Shown piece by piece: positions 45,727-55,656 of a DNA stretch of 64,000 bases (positions are counted from its first letter, which is position 1; each line of letters opens with the position of its first letter). This DNA comes from Bacillus salipaludis. Its GTDB lineage: Bacteria; Bacillota; Bacilli; Bacillales_B; DSM-18226. A program made the position numbers and the translations under genes. The notes under the pieces are model-generated. The model saw only the letters and a list, made by a program, of their open reading frames with translations, had not been told where the DNA came from and searched no databases. The DNA lies in contig NZ_SMYO01000010.1 of assembly GCF_004358205.1 (NCBI RefSeq), forward strand, positions 62,001 through 126,000, in the 5' to 3' direction.

Positions 45727-48480
45727 TTAGTCATTATCAGCAGGTGATGGTGCAAAGCTTTCAGGCTGTTCTGCCACTTCATCCGGTGTGTGAACCTTTT
45801 TCTCACCAGGATATGGTTTATCAAATCCTTCTGTCGCGTACCAAACGGAATGGTTCAACATGTTTGCATTCACATCATCCGGTGATGCATGACGTCCAGT
45901 TAATTTCTTCTTGTTCTTATTGGACCATTCTGTCCATTTTTTCGAAAGTTCCTTTGCCTCCGGTGTAACCTTATCTGTATTAGCAAGTGCTGCTGTATTA
46001 GAATTTGGCGAACCATTTAAGGTATCAAGCGGAATTTGATTTGCTTCGAAATTGTACGGTGTAAAGTCAGGCTTATTGGTAAAAATCTCACTCATCGGTT
46101 CTGCAGCCGCATCATTTTGGTTCATGGCAGGAAGCCCGAGAATCTGCTCAATGCTGCGGACCATATTGATGACTGTCCAGTAATGGCTGTCCGTAATGCC
46201 TCTTTTTACCCAAGGGCTGATTACATACGCCGGTTCTCGATGGCCATCCACGTGATCTAAACCGTTTTGCGCATCATCCTCAGTAATAAAAATGACGGAA
46301 TCTTTCCAGTACTTGCTATGGGAGATAAGGTCTACAATTTTACCAACAGCTAAATCATTGTCCGCTACCATGGCTTGCGGTGTGGGGGATCCTGTTGCGT
46401 TACCTGAAGTATGGTCATTGGTAATCCATAATGTATTCAATGCCGGTAAATCATCATTTTTAACATGCTTTTCAAACTGCTGCTTAAAAATTTCAAAACG
46501 ATACTGATCTGGGATGTTCATATCAAAGGTTGGAAAGGTTTTATGCGTAATTGGTCCAAGCGACGGTATATCATAGGTTGCTTGATAGTTTCCAATTGGG
46601 ACATGCAAGTCGCCTTCTTTTTGGCCAGAAAGCTTTAAGGCATCGTTATACCAATCTGTCCATGTTCCGAATGGTTCTGATCCAACAAAACTGATTGTAT
46701 CTTCCCCAAAGTTTTCTACGGAAACGCCATGTTTAATCGCTTGGTCCCATAGATGTCCTGTAGGGGCATATGCCATCGGGTCTCCGGCACCGCCTGGGTA
46801 GCTTCGGATATTGGCTGTATCGGTCTCTTTATCTTCATAATCGGTATTGGTTCCTTGCATGACCCATTGATGGCCACTGGCGGACTGGATGCCTGAAACA
46901 TACACATTATCTAAAAGCGGGAAGGTTTCGGCTAATTTATGAAAGTTTGGAGTCACAGCTCTAGGGAATTGTGTTAATGCCGGTTCCCCATTTCCTTTTC
47001 CTAAATCCCCGAGGACTTGGTCATAGGTACGGTTTTCTTTTATAATATAGAATACGTGTTTAATAGTAGAAGGCTCGCCCACCCGCTCAGGCATGGCAAC
47101 TGGTTTCTTGTTATGTCTTGGCTTTGCATTCAGGTCTTTCAAGCCAAACCAATTGTTATTTGCATATACCTGCTTGGTTCCTTTAATGAGGGCCTCTTTT
47201 GTTGGGAAAGGAATTAACGAAAGAGAACCAATTTGTGCATAAGAAGAGTGACCTGATACTTTGATTCCTTGAATCGTTAAATCACGCGCTGGACCGCGGG
47301 AACCGATTCCGTCTGCATTCGCAACTACTAGATTTTTATTTTCCTGATCAACTGCTAAATCTACCGGGAACCATGCAGTAGGTAATAACCCTTGTAGTTC
47401 CGGAGTTTTATCTGGTCCCTGCCAGTCATATACGGCAACCGCATTATCCCGGCCAAGGCTGACCATTAACTTGTTATCGATTACCTTGACTGCATTCGGT
47501 GCTGCTCCTTTTGCTGCATCCGGGTATGGTTTAATATCAATAGTTTGGACAACTTTTTTTGATTTCGTATCAATAACAGAAACGGTGTCACTATTCGTAT
47601 TGGTTACAAATATGTACTGACCCGACTGGGTCATCCGCTCTGGCTGGACGCCGACTTCAATATTTTTTTCTACCGTATTGGTGGCAAGGTCAATGACAGA
47701 AACAGTTCCTGTAGTAGTAGCACCTGTTTTCGGGTCAACAACCACTTGTGTTCCGGAGGAATCCACTGTCGTGTCGCTATTCTTTGCAATTCTACCACCC
47801 TGGTTGGTAACGTATGCCGTATTTCCATCTACTAAAACACTGGTTGGGGCATTTTCTACCGGAATTTTAGCAGTTAATGTTCCAGTTTGTGGATCTAAAA
47901 CTCCAAGGCTGTTGTCCCGGTTGAGAGCTACTAGTAACTGGCCTTGCGGTCCCACTGCCAGATCAAGTGGGTTGATATTTCCACCTACAGCCGGCTTTGG
48001 AAGATTATAAGTTTTTTTAATTGAAGGATTACCATTTTCATCAATGGACATAACGACAACTTTACCTGTACCACTCTTAGAACCGGTTGCATAAAGCTGG
48101 CTTCCGTCTTTGGAATAAGCTAGTCCCCACATAGTAGTAAGGCCGATGGAAAAATCTGTTACGGCCATTTTTCCCGTTGCCAAATCTACAACATTGATAC
48201 CTTTTCCGCCGTAATTATTTCGACCAACGATTGTTACAGCCGTCTTCCCATTTGGATGAATCGCAACAGAAATTGGGTTCCCGCCAAATTCAATTTGTTT
48301 TCCCGCAGGTGTGATCAATTGGTTTACAGGGGTCTGAACAGAACCATCTGCTTGTTCCCCTACAAAATTGCTTCCAAATGCCCCATCCTGTGCAGCATAG
48401 ACACCTGCAGAACTAAGAAGGAAAGCTCCTAAGGTCAATCCAGCCAGAAGTCTTTTCTTTTTTCTAAACTTCTTTAACAT
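45727..48480 (-). CDS. Secreted beta-propeller/phosphoesterase fusion protein
   Basis: About 917 residues. A signal peptide (KKRLLAGLTLGAFLLSSAGV then YAA) is followed by a YVTN-type beta-propeller (about residues 45-430, with repeats such as GTVSVIDLATNTVEKNIEVG and DTVSVIDTKSKKVVQTIDI). A phosphoesterase domain (about 475-800) starts at HVFYIIKENRTYDQVLGD and contains TNDHTSGNATGSPTP and VIFITEDDAQNGLDHVDGH, as in PF04185 acid phosphatase/phospholipase C. It probably releases phosphate from organic esters outside the cell. ATG follows ATAGGAGTGGTGATA. Four 11-base-phased hexamers lie upstream. Confidence 0.85.
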   Translation of the reverse strand: MLKKFRKKKRLLAGLTLGAFLLSSAGVYAAQDGAFGSNFVGEQADGSVQTPVNQLITPAGKQIEFGGNPISVAIHPNGKTAVTIVGRNNYGGKGINVVDLATGKMAVTDFSIGLTTMWGLAYSKDGSQLYATGSKSGTGKVVVMSIDENGNPSIKKTYNLPKPAVGGNINPLDLAVGPQGQLLVALNRDNSLGVLDPQTGTLTAKIPVENAPTSVLVDGNTAYVTNQGGRIAKNSDTTVDSSGTQVVVDPKTGATTTGTVSVIDLATNTVEKNIEVGVQPERMTQSGQYIFVTNTNSDTVSVIDTKSKKVVQTIDIKPYPDAAKGAAPNAVKVIDNKLMVSLGRDNAVAVYDWQGPDKTPELQGLLPTAWFPVDLAVDQENKNLVVANADGIGSRGPARDLTIQGIKVSGHSSYAQIGSLSLIPFPTKEALIKGTKQVYANNNWFGLKDLNAKPRHNKKPVAMPERVGEPSTIKHVFYIIKENRTYDQVLGDLGKGNGEPALTQFPRAVTPNFHKLAETFPLLDNVYVSGIQSASGHQWVMQGTNTDYEDKETDTANIRSYPGGAGDPMAYAPTGHLWDQAIKHGVSVENFGEDTISFVGSEPFGTWTDWYNDALKLSGQKEGDLHVPIGNYQATYDIPSLGPITHKTFPTFDMNIPDQYRFEIFKQQFEKHVKNDDLPALNTLWITNDHTSGNATGSPTPQAMVADNDLAVGKIVDLISHSKYWKDSVIFITEDDAQNGLDHVDGHREPAYVISPWVKRGITDSHYWTVINMVRSIEQILGLPAMNQNDAAAEPMSEIFTNKPDFTPYNFEANQIPLDTLNGSPNSNTAALANTDKVTPEAKELSKKWTEWSNKNKKKLTGRHASPDDVNANMLNHSVWYATEGFDKPYPGEKKVHTPDEVAEQPESFAPSPADND

Positions 48481-48526
48481 TATCACCACTCCTATCTTTT
48501 AATACAAAAATAGATTACTCCTAATT

Positions 48527-48565
48527 TGTTAATCTCTTATGTAGTTCAAGTAAATTACAAATAAA
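48527..48565 (-). promoter_or_regulatory. Weak Pho-box array before the phosphoesterase gene
   Basis: Minus-strand TTTATT, TTTACT, TACATA and TTAACA begin exactly 11 bases apart (plus-strand 48560, 48549, 48538, 48527). Only TTAACA fits the PhoP consensus fully, but the phasing supports a site. Confidence 0.55.
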
Positions 48566-48631
48566 GAAATTTCATCCTTTTAAACTATTACGATCGGACT
48601 AGTTTAGGTCGCTTAAACGAATAAAAAAGAG

Positions 48632-48664
48632 TAAAAAAGAACCCGATGTCAAAGATCGAGTTCC
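48632..48664 (-). terminator. Terminator of the PhoX-type gene
   Basis: GAACTCGAT pairs with ATCGGGTTC (one G-U pair) and is followed by TTTTTTACTC on the minus strand, about 20 bases after the stop. Confidence 0.85.
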
Positions 48665-48683
48665 TGAATGATTGATTTAAAAA

Positions 48684-50624
48684 CTATTTTTTTAAAAAGA
48701 TGCTTTTTACATCACGATTTTTATTTTGTAAATCTTCTAGTGAAGGAAGACCCGAAATATAACCGACTCCACCCGTACGATTAATTCCGATTTGTTCTTC
48801 CATTGCCTTTTCTAAATCGCCTTTATCTACAGCTGTAATCTTCTTGCCATCAATTTCATCACCTGGATGTTGGAAATTGGACATGATATAGGAGAATCCG
48901 TTCCGGTTATCCGCTGCAAACAAACCTGTCGATTCAGCCCCGGCAGGAACCGATAGAATTCTCGATAATTCTTTTGTATCAACATTATAGGCCCATACAA
49001 AGTTATTCGTATGCATGCCGCTATCTTCTCCGATAAATAAGGTTCTTAATGCTTCGGAATAGCTTAAATTATCCGTATTGGCCACTGAATTTACATCTGC
49101 TGTATTCCCGTAAGCATCCGCTGACGGCATATCTTTACCAACGATTAAACCATTCATCGACGCGGCTACATACTTACTTTTAATTTTTTGTCCTTGACTG
49201 TCTTTTTGACCGCCTGCCAGATTTAATTGATAAGTTACACCCGATTTAATTTTTGGCAGTTGAATATCATCCGTTGGATCAGCAGCATTGGCCAGCATTC
49301 CATTGCTTTGGTCGGAGATTGCGATGTAAACTTTTTTATCCTTTTCGTTTAGTGTGACACCTTCCATTTTGTTAAATTCAGATGTCGCACCAAGCAGTGC
49401 TGCATATCGGCGTGATTCTAAAAACGCAGCCGCTTTTTCCATTCCAGGCTTTAACTTTAGGTACTCAGTTTTGCCATAGGAGTATTGTTTAATCGCTTTG
49501 AAACCTTCTTTCGGTTCGGCAGATGTTTCGAAAATATCGCTGAATTTAATGCCGCTATCGATAATAGCTTTTACTTCCTTGTCAGATGCATGACCTAACT
49601 TGATCCATTCCAAGTTTCCCGAACCGCCGTTTTCATTACCAGTTTGATGGAACTTTGCTGCATAAAGCGTTCCAGCAGAAAGATCTTTTGCTTTATCGGC
49701 TACATACATAAACATCGTCGTATAAGAACCATCGTCACCAAAGAACGCTGTCCGTTGATCCGGCATCATTTTCATTAATTCGTGAGAGAAACGGCCGATA
49801 CTATAATGTTTTTCAACGGATGCATCCCCTTGTTTGTCGACTTTAATTTCGGGTACAAATCCATAGAAGTAAGGATTTGCTTTTGATTTGTCACCAAAAT
49901 AAAGTTTTGCAAAGCTTTCCGTTTGAGTTCTTGCTGATGAATTTGCATCCATTTCAAAATTTCGAGCATCAGGTTCATATTCTTCTGAACCTAAATGGGT
50001 ATTCCAAGGAGACAGTGAACCGTTACATGGGATCCAAAGTCCATTTACACTTGAAAAATCAATTTTCTTAACCTCTTTTGGTGTTAATTCCCCTGTTTTC
50101 TTACTTTGTTCAAGTGTTGATAAGGACATCGATGCAGGAACCACACCATATGCTGATTTACCTGCAGCATCAATGGTTTGATATTCATAATGGGTCACCA
50201 TATAAAGTTGTCCATTAATTGGTTTCAATAAACTATTGGAGTCGGGAGCATCTGATACATAGTATGTAGGTTTTCCTTCTACACTGGTATCGATGATTGG
50301 ATTACCGTTTACATCAATTGGTGTTCCTGCCGGAATTAGCTGCCCTTTATTTATTGCCACTTTATCTTCAGATTTAAAAAGCTTTTTATATGATAGTGGG
50401 AATTGCTTCACTTCACCATTGCTATACTTTACTTCAAGCGATGCGTTTGTATAGGTTTGAACCATCTGATCAATTGTCTTCGGTGCATCCATCCCATTAA
50501 AACGGACAGAGTCAATCGTCACATGCCCATTGCCTGCTGCGGCTGCAGGTGTTAAAGCTGGAATTGTTAGTGCGAATGCCAGTGCCAATGCTGCCCCTTT
50601 TTTATTAAAGCGTTTTTTCTTCAT
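48684..50624 (-). CDS. PhoX-type (DUF839) secreted alkaline phosphatase
   Basis: A 646-residue exported protein. The Sec signal peptide ends near ALTPAAAA (residue 30). The body is a PhoX/DUF839 propeller with LWIPCNGSLSPWNTHLGSEE, GRFSHELMKMMPDQRTAFFG and GTLYAAKFHQT, marks of calcium/iron-dependent PhoX phosphatases. No twin-arginine motif is seen (KKKRFNKKGAALALAFAL), although many PhoX proteins use Tat. Its upstream region has seven PhoP-phased hexamers, so it is very probably induced by phosphate starvation. Confidence 0.82.
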   Translation of the reverse strand: MKKKRFNKKGAALALAFALTIPALTPAAAAGNGHVTIDSVRFNGMDAPKTIDQMVQTYTNASLEVKYSNGEVKQFPLSYKKLFKSEDKVAINKGQLIPAGTPIDVNGNPIIDTSVEGKPTYYVSDAPDSNSLLKPINGQLYMVTHYEYQTIDAAGKSAYGVVPASMSLSTLEQSKKTGELTPKEVKKIDFSSVNGLWIPCNGSLSPWNTHLGSEEYEPDARNFEMDANSSARTQTESFAKLYFGDKSKANPYFYGFVPEIKVDKQGDASVEKHYSIGRFSHELMKMMPDQRTAFFGDDGSYTTMFMYVADKAKDLSAGTLYAAKFHQTGNENGGSGNLEWIKLGHASDKEVKAIIDSGIKFSDIFETSAEPKEGFKAIKQYSYGKTEYLKLKPGMEKAAAFLESRRYAALLGATSEFNKMEGVTLNEKDKKVYIAISDQSNGMLANAADPTDDIQLPKIKSGVTYQLNLAGGQKDSQGQKIKSKYVAASMNGLIVGKDMPSADAYGNTADVNSVANTDNLSYSEALRTLFIGEDSGMHTNNFVWAYNVDTKELSRILSVPAGAESTGLFAADNRNGFSYIMSNFQHPGDEIDGKKITAVDKGDLEKAMEEQIGINRTGGVGYISGLPSLEDLQNKNRDVKSIFLKK

Positions 50625-50652
50625 TTTTACTCCCCCTCGTAAAACGATTATT

Positions 50653-50737
50653 TATATATTCATTTAATAAAATGAATGTAAAGGTAGCATTTTCCCTTTG
50701 TAAAGATTTTGCTAACTAATTTTTAAGAGGGTGTAAA
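50653..50737 (-). promoter_or_regulatory. Seven-hexamer Pho-box array and -10 before the PhoX gene
   Basis: Minus-strand hexamers start at exact 11-base steps (plus-strand left ends 50732, 50721, 50710, 50699, 50688, 50677, 50666): TTTACA, TTAAAA, TTAGCA, TTTACA, AAAATG, TTTACA, TTTATT. Three are exact PhoP half-sites. TATATA (50658-50653) lies 18 bases after the last TTTACA and can be the -10, with that box in place of the -35. Confidence 0.85.
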
Positions 50738-50833
50738 TTTAAGAACTGAGGCGGTATTATATGGTTTATTGGCGACAATATAACTCCGTTTCCTTTTGGA
50801 ATTGTCTTCTACCCGGGAAAATTCTCTTTAAAT

Positions 50834-50949
50834 TAGGCTGTTGATTTTAAAAAACGTTGATTGGAGCGGAAGGTGCGAGACTCCTGCGGGAGCAGCGGGA
50901 CAGATGAGCCTCCTGGAGCGGAAATCAACAACCAAGTTTAACAGAGCTT
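50834..50949. repeat. Dispersed inverted-repeat element, copy 4 (inverted)
   Basis: It runs taggctgttgatttt, aacgttgattggagcgg, a GC-rich centre with gagactcctgcgggagcagc, then gagcggaaatcaacaacc and gtttaacagagc. Orientation is opposite to copies 1 and 3. It lies between the PhoX promoter and a small gene. The rest of this gap holds only the terminator. Confidence 0.85.
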
Positions 50950-50954
50950 TATAT

Positions 50955-50987
50955 TAAAAAAGCTGCGAGATTCCATAGTCCCGCAGC
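50955..50987 (-). terminator. Terminator of the small helical protein gene
   Basis: GCTGCGGGACT pairs with ATCTCGCAGC and is followed by TTTTTTAA on the minus strand, seven bases after the stop. Confidence 0.85.
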
Positions 50988-50993
50988 ATTTAT

Positions 50994-51224
50994 CTATTTC
51001 TCGTTTTGTTCATTCAGTTCATCCATCAACTGTTTTGTTCTTTTCGCATTTCCTTCTGCAAAATTTTCGAGGCGTTCTTTCAATTCTTCATCATCATGGA
51101 CCCGCTCTGCTGCTATCAGATATGTACGCATTAGATCCTCTTCAACCTCAATCGAATGCTCAAGAACTTCTTCAAGTTTTTCCTTTTCTTCGCCCTTATC
51201 TCTATTAAATAAATTGGCACACAT
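50994..51224 (-). CDS. Small charged helical protein
   Basis: A 76-residue, very acidic and helix-rich protein (EEVLEHSIEVEEDLMRTYLI, then DDEELKERLENFAEGNAK). It looks like a fragment-size ferritin-like or rubrerythrin-like two-helix protein with one cysteine at residue 2. I do not recognise the family. ATG follows AAAGGAGGTTTTCCCT; the good ribosome site and own terminator support expression. Confidence 0.65.
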   Translation of the reverse strand: MCANLFNRDKGEEKEKLEEVLEHSIEVEEDLMRTYLIAAERVHDDEELKERLENFAEGNAKRTKQLMDELNEQNEK

Positions 51225-51347
51225 AGGGAAAACCTCCTTTACAGTTAGAGTTCTCCCTAAGATACCAGGATATTCATCTATAGTTATGGTATTTATCCAT
51301 AGGGTAATGTCTTAAATAATGATTGCCAAACTGAGTTCACTAGTCTT

Positions 51348-52418
51348 TTAGTAAATAGCCCGAAGTTTATTTTCGATGGAAAGACCCTCTTTCTTATTCC
51401 CAAACACTACTAGATTTTTAAACTCGGCGTAAACTGTCTCCCCTTTTTCAAATGGTCCGATTTCCCGGTATTTATCCGTATTCATTTCTACTTCAAAAGA
51501 ATCCTCCGAAAAAACTCGCCTTAATTCAATCCGGACAATGGAACCGACGGTATGAATATGCCTAACTTCAGATGGAACGCTGCCTGACTTCGCCACCTTG
51601 CTAAGAACAATTTCATGGGGCCTAATGTACCCTATTGCCTCCTCCGTTACCTCCATTTGATTACTGATATTTAATAAGACTTCTCCTCTAAATTCATTCA
51701 CTCTGCCCAAAAAGCTATAAACAAATGCATTTACAGGATGATAATAGACATCTTCTGGTGAGCCTATTTGTTCAATTCTCCCGTTATTCATAACAACGAC
51801 CGTGTCAGCCATTTCAAGGGCTTCTTCCTGATCATGCGTGACAAAAATGGTGGTAATGTTGAGTTTTTGATGGATTTCCCTTAACCAATGCCGAAGCTCG
51901 AGTCGAACTTTTGCATCTAATGCCCCAAACGGTTCATCCAGCAGAAGAACTTCCGGCTCGACAGCAAGAGATCTTGCTAACGCTATCCTTTGCTTTTGCC
52001 CTCCTGAAAGCTGGGATGGATACCGGTCAGCAAACTCCTCAAGCTTAACAAGTTTTAATAGTTCAAAGACCTTTTCCTTTATTTTTGTTTTGGACAAACG
52101 TAATTTTCTAGCTCTTACTTTTAGACCAAAGGCTACATTTTCAAAGATGTTCATATGTTCAAACAGGGCATAGTTTTGAAAAACAAACCCCACCTGACGT
52201 TCCTTTACGGTTTTATTAGTATAATCAACACCATGAAACAGAACATTTCCTGCATCGATATTCTCTAACCCGGCAATTAACCGAAGAAGAGTGGTTTTTC
52301 CTGAACCTGATGGCCCTAATAATGCGACAAAATCTCCAGTTTGCACTTCTAAATTTACATTATTAACTGCTGAAAAAGTACCAAATGATTTAGAAACAGC
52401 CTTTATGCTAATCCCCAT
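51348..52418 (-). CDS. cysA: Sulfate/thiosulfate ABC transporter ATPase
   Basis: About 356 residues from ATG 52418; a TTG five codons earlier overlaps the GGGAG ribosome site. Walker [13 protein letters not shown]-loop [12 protein letters not shown], signature [16 protein letters not shown] and Walker [13 protein letters not shown] are complete, followed by a TOBE-type C terminus (about 245-350). It powers sulfate or thiosulfate uptake with CysT and CysW. It is last in yezD-sbp-cysT-cysW-cysA. Confidence 0.92.
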   Translation of the reverse strand: MGISIKAVSKSFGTFSAVNNVNLEVQTGDFVALLGPSGSGKTTLLRLIAGLENIDAGNVLFHGVDYTNKTVKERQVGFVFQNYALFEHMNIFENVAFGLKVRARKLRLSKTKIKEKVFELLKLVKLEEFADRYPSQLSGGQKQRIALARSLAVEPEVLLLDEPFGALDAKVRLELRHWLREIHQKLNITTIFVTHDQEEALEMADTVVVMNNGRIEQIGSPEDVYYHPVNAFVYSFLGRVNEFRGEVLLNISNQMEVTEEAIGYIRPHEIVLSKVAKSGSVPSEVRHIHTVGSIVRIELRRVFSEDSFEVEMNTDKYREIGPFEKGETVYAEFKNLVVFGNKKEGLSIENKLRAIY

Positions 52419-52451
52419 TTTTTCATCTCCCAATTATACAAAAACATATAC

Positions 52452-53300
52452 TTACCTTTTGGTCTTCCACTCCACGATGCTCTTTAGGACAAGAGTTAAC
52501 AAGGCAAGAAGTGCCAGTATAGATGCAACCGCAAAAGCAGCAGAAAAGTTATACTCGTTATACAAAATTTCAACCTGGAGTGGGATCGTATTTGTTTCTC
52601 CTCTAATATGACCCGAAACGACGGAAACAGCTCCGAACTCCCCCATGGCCCGTGCATTACAAAGAATCACTCCGTAAAGCAATCCCCATTTTATATTTGG
52701 CAGGGTGACACGAAAAAACATCTGCCAACCGCTTGCTCCAAGCGTAATAGCTGCCTGCTCTTCTGATATTCCTTGTTCTTGCATGATTGGAATCAATTCC
52801 CGAACAACAAATGGGAACGTAACAAAGACAGTAGCGAGAACGATTCCAGGTGTACCAAAGATAATCTTGATATTGTTAGCTTCAAGAAAAGGACCTAATA
52901 AGCCTCTAGAACCAAACAACAAGACAAAAACTAAGCCTGCAATCACAGGGGAAACGGCAAAGGGGATATCAATCAGCGTAATGAGGATATTTTTTCCCTT
53001 GAAATTGAATTTTGCAATCCCCCAAGCTGCAATCACACCGAAAACGGTATTAACCGGAACAGCAATTACGGCTATGAGCAACGTTAACTTAATCGCGGCC
53101 AGTGCATCCGGCTCTATAAGGGATAAAAAGTATAACTGAATCCCTTTTTTCAATCCTTCAGAGAACACGGTCAGCAATGGCAGCAGGATAAATAAACCTA
53201 AAAAAACAAGGGCAATTCCGATTAGGAACCATTTTCGTAACTTGGCTGCCCAATCAGCCTGTATTCTTTTTTCATGAACTACTAATTCTTTAACCACCAT
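52452..53300 (-). CDS. cysW: Sulfate ABC transporter permease CysW
   Basis: 282 residues with six helices. The sulfate-permease pattern includes [20 protein letters not shown], the EAA loop [20 protein letters not shown] and [20 protein letters not shown]. It pairs with CysT to form the channel. It lies 15 bases after cysT and 33 before cysA. Confidence 0.92.
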   Translation of the reverse strand: MVVKELVVHEKRIQADWAAKLRKWFLIGIALVFLGLFILLPLLTVFSEGLKKGIQLYFLSLIEPDALAAIKLTLLIAVIAVPVNTVFGVIAAWGIAKFNFKGKNILITLIDIPFAVSPVIAGLVFVLLFGSRGLLGPFLEANNIKIIFGTPGIVLATVFVTFPFVVRELIPIMQEQGISEEQAAITLGASGWQMFFRVTLPNIKWGLLYGVILCNARAMGEFGAVSVVSGHIRGETNTIPLQVEILYNEYNFSAAFAVASILALLALLTLVLKSIVEWKTKR

Positions 53301-53315
53301 TTATCATCATCACCT

Positions 53316-54152
53316 TTAGGTCAGTCGATGTTTTTTTGTTGTTTTCCACTGCCAAAAATTAATTAAGAATAATAGAATAAACGAAAAGACAAGCATGACA
53401 CTGGCAATGGCCGCTGCGCCTGCATAATTAAATTGCTCCAGTTTCGTAATAATCAACAAGGGAACAATTTCCGTTTTCATCGGCATGTTACCGGAAATGA
53501 AGACAACTGATCCATATTCCCCTAATGCCCTTGCAAAGGCAAGGGCAAAACCCGTAAGGATGGCAGGGAAGATAGCAGGAAAGATTATTTTGAAAAAAAG
53601 CTGTATAGGATTAGCACCAAGTGATGCAGCTGCCTCCTCATATTGATAATCCAAATCCAGCAATATCGGCTGGACAGATCGGACAACAAATGGCAATCCG
53701 ATAAAAGTCAGTGCAATCATAATTCCAAGCGGGGTATAGGCAACCTTCATCCCAATCGCAGCAAAATAATGTCCAATCCATCCATTTGGTGCGTAAATAG
53801 TCGTAAGAGCAATTCCCGCCACTGCAGTGGGTAAGGCAAATGGCAGGTCAACCGCTGCATCTATAATCCGATGACCAATAAATTCATATCGTACTAGAAC
53901 CCAGGCAATCAAGGTTCCAAAAACAGCATTTATCAAGGCCGCGATAAAGGATGTATAGATGGTCAGTTTATAGGAAGCTACTACTCTCGCATCTGTTACA
54001 GTGTCCCAAAATTCCTTTATACTAAGTGTTGACGCCTTTAAAAAAAGAACCGCGAGTGGAATCAGGATGATTAAGCTTAAATAAATCAACGTATATCCCA
54101 TAGAAAGACCAAACCCCGGCAATACCTGTTTCTGTTTGAATTTCTTAGCCAT
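53316..54152 (-). CDS. cysT: Sulfate ABC transporter permease CysT
   Basis: About 278 residues. LPFALPTAVAGIALTTIYAP, the EAA loop AAASLGANPIQLFFKIIFP and LGEYGSVVFISGNMPMKTEI are marks of the CysT/CysU subunit. The second ATG (54152) is preferred, 9 bases after AGGAG; the first overlaps closely. It follows sbp by about 14 bases. Confidence 0.92.
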   Translation of the reverse strand: MAKKFKQKQVLPGFGLSMGYTLIYLSLIILIPLAVLFLKASTLSIKEFWDTVTDARVVASYKLTIYTSFIAALINAVFGTLIAWVLVRYEFIGHRIIDAAVDLPFALPTAVAGIALTTIYAPNGWIGHYFAAIGMKVAYTPLGIMIALTFIGLPFVVRSVQPILLDLDYQYEEAAASLGANPIQLFFKIIFPAIFPAILTGFALAFARALGEYGSVVFISGNMPMKTEIVPLLIITKLEQFNYAGAAAIASVMLVFSFILLFLINFWQWKTTKKHRLT

Positions 54153-54166
54153 GAACATGATCTCCT

Positions 54167-55210
54167 TTATGGTTTATAGATTTGATCAAAAACCCCGCCA
54201 TCATCAAAATAGGTTTTTTGTGCCTTTTTCCAACCGCCAAAAAGATCATCAATAGTAAATAGGTTGATTTTCGGAAATTGGGCAGCATACTTTTCAGCAA
54301 CTTTTTGTGACCGTGGTCGGTAATAATTTTTTGCGGCAATTTCCTGGCCTTCATCTGAATAGAGATAGTCTAAATAAGCCTGTGCCACTTTTTCAGTCCC
54401 GTGTTTTTTCGCTACTTTATCTACAACAGAGACAGGTGGTTCTGCTAAAATACTTACGGATGGATTAACGATTTCAAATTTATCCTTCCCTAGTTGATTA
54501 ATAGCAAGATAGGCCTCATTTTCCCATGCAATCAACACATCACCGATTCCTTTTTCCACAAAGGTAGTGGTTGAACCTCTTGCACCTGAATCCAATACAG
54601 GTACGTTTTTATATAGTTTTGCAACAAATTCCTTTGCCTTTTCAGGATTACCGTTGTTTTGCTTTAAGGCATATCCCCATGCAGCCAGGAAATTCCACCT
54701 TGCCCCTCCAGAGGTTTTCGGATTAGGCGTAATAACCGAAACGCCTTTTTTCACCAAGTCATTCCAATCCTTTATCCCTTTTGGATTGCCTTTGCGGACA
54801 AGAAACACGATGGTGGAGGTATAAGGCGAACTATTGGAGTCTAATCGTTTTTGCCAGTCCGCTGAAATTTTTCCGCTATCCGCAATTGCATCGATATCAT
54901 ATGCTAGCGCTAATGTTACAACGTCTGCCTCAAGGCCATCGATAACAGAACGCGACTGCGCTCCAGAACCGCCATGAGACTGTTTAATGGTTACTTTTTG
55001 TCCAGTTTGTTTCTTCCATTGAGCAGCAAAGCTTTTATTGTATTGTTCATAAAGCTCTCGTGTCGGGTCATAGGATACATTTAATAGTTCAATGTCCTTT
55101 TTGGCACCTTTTCCATGGTTCTCTTTGGTTGCCGTTTGGTTGGAGCACCCGACAGTCCCTATAAGAAGAAGGAATGTTAATAAAGCAATCCATGTTTTTT
55201 TCATGTTCAT
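54167..55210 (-). CDS. sbp: Sulfate-binding lipoprotein
   Basis: 347 residues. A lipoprotein signal ([16 protein letters not shown]) precedes a periplasmic-binding fold with [39 protein letters not shown] and [20 protein letters not shown], the anion-binding marks of Sbp/CysP. It delivers sulfate or thiosulfate to CysTW. ATG follows AAAGGAGAGAAA. A terminator-bearing leader separates it from yezD. Confidence 0.92.
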   Translation of the reverse strand: MNMKKTWIALLTFLLLIGTVGCSNQTATKENHGKGAKKDIELLNVSYDPTRELYEQYNKSFAAQWKKQTGQKVTIKQSHGGSGAQSRSVIDGLEADVVTLALAYDIDAIADSGKISADWQKRLDSNSSPYTSTIVFLVRKGNPKGIKDWNDLVKKGVSVITPNPKTSGGARWNFLAAWGYALKQNNGNPEKAKEFVAKLYKNVPVLDSGARGSTTTFVEKGIGDVLIAWENEAYLAINQLGKDKFEIVNPSVSILAEPPVSVVDKVAKKHGTEKVAQAYLDYLYSDEGQEIAAKNYYRPRSQKVAEKYAAQFPKINLFTIDDLFGGWKKAQKTYFDDGGVFDQIYKP

Positions 55211-55264
55211 TTTCTCTCCTTTTAGGCTAAAAAAGCCAATATGTTTTATTACGGGCTTTCTTAA

Positions 55265-55334
55265 AATAAAAAAGCCCCATTAGTTACGTACATTATCACG
55301 TAAAACTAAAGGGCCTTCGGGCGTCCGATCGGCA
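55265..55334 (-). promoter_or_regulatory. Leader B before sbp: conserved mini-hairpin plus terminator
   Basis: On the minus strand, TGCCGATCGGACG, then CCCGAAGG (55334-55314) contains a TCGG/CCGA stem. AAGGCCC begins a long stem with TTTAGT and TACGT arms pairing to ACGTA, CTAA and GGGGC, followed by TTTTTTATTTT (55317-55265). The same arrangement precedes yezD with a compensatory base change. Confidence 0.65.
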
Positions 55335-55342
55335 TCATATAA

Positions 55343-55537
55343 TTAATTACCTACTTGTTTACCTGTTATAATCTGTGTGCTTTTTTTGCTTTGCAGCTGA
55401 AATCGATATTTTTCTAATCGATCAATTTGGGTGATTTGCGAATCATGGACCGTTATTTGAATAGACCCAAACTCCAATCCTTCTAATAAGCTAACTATTT
55501 TTTCCATCACTTCCTGATTAAAACGCCCTTTTACCAT
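55343..55537 (-). CDS. yezD: YezD/DUF2292 small protein of the sulfate operon
   Basis: About 64 residues from ATG 55537 (GAGAGGAATG upstream, spacing long). The DUF2292 pattern is clear: LLEGLEFGSIQITVHDSQIT then QIDRLEKYRF. YezD-like proteins sit beside sulfur assimilation genes in many Bacilli; their biochemical role is unknown. It lies between two terminator-containing leaders that share a motif. Confidence 0.88.
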   Translation of the reverse strand: MVKGRFNQEVMEKIVSLLEGLEFGSIQITVHDSQITQIDRLEKYRFQLQSKKSTQIITGKQVGN

Positions 55538-55594
55538 CAAAATATCATTCCTCTCTTTTTAATTTGGTCAATCATTGCAGTTCCCCTTTGAAGG

Positions 55595-55656
55595 TTAAAA
55601 AAAAGGGCACTTATCCGATGATGAGATAAGTGTCCTTCAGTTCGTCTGATCGGTCA
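55595..55656 (-). promoter_or_regulatory. Leader A before yezD: conserved mini-hairpin plus terminator
   Basis: On the minus strand, TGACCGATCAGACG, then AACTGAAGG (55656-55634) contains a TCAG/CTGA stem. AAGGACACTTATC pairs with GATAAGTGCCCTT, followed by TTTTTT (55637-55595). A promoter candidate TTGATT, 17 bases, TAAGAT lies further upstream (about 55735-55708). The segment AATCGGAATTGGAAT near 55685-55671 resembles part of a CymR-type site. Confidence 0.65.
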
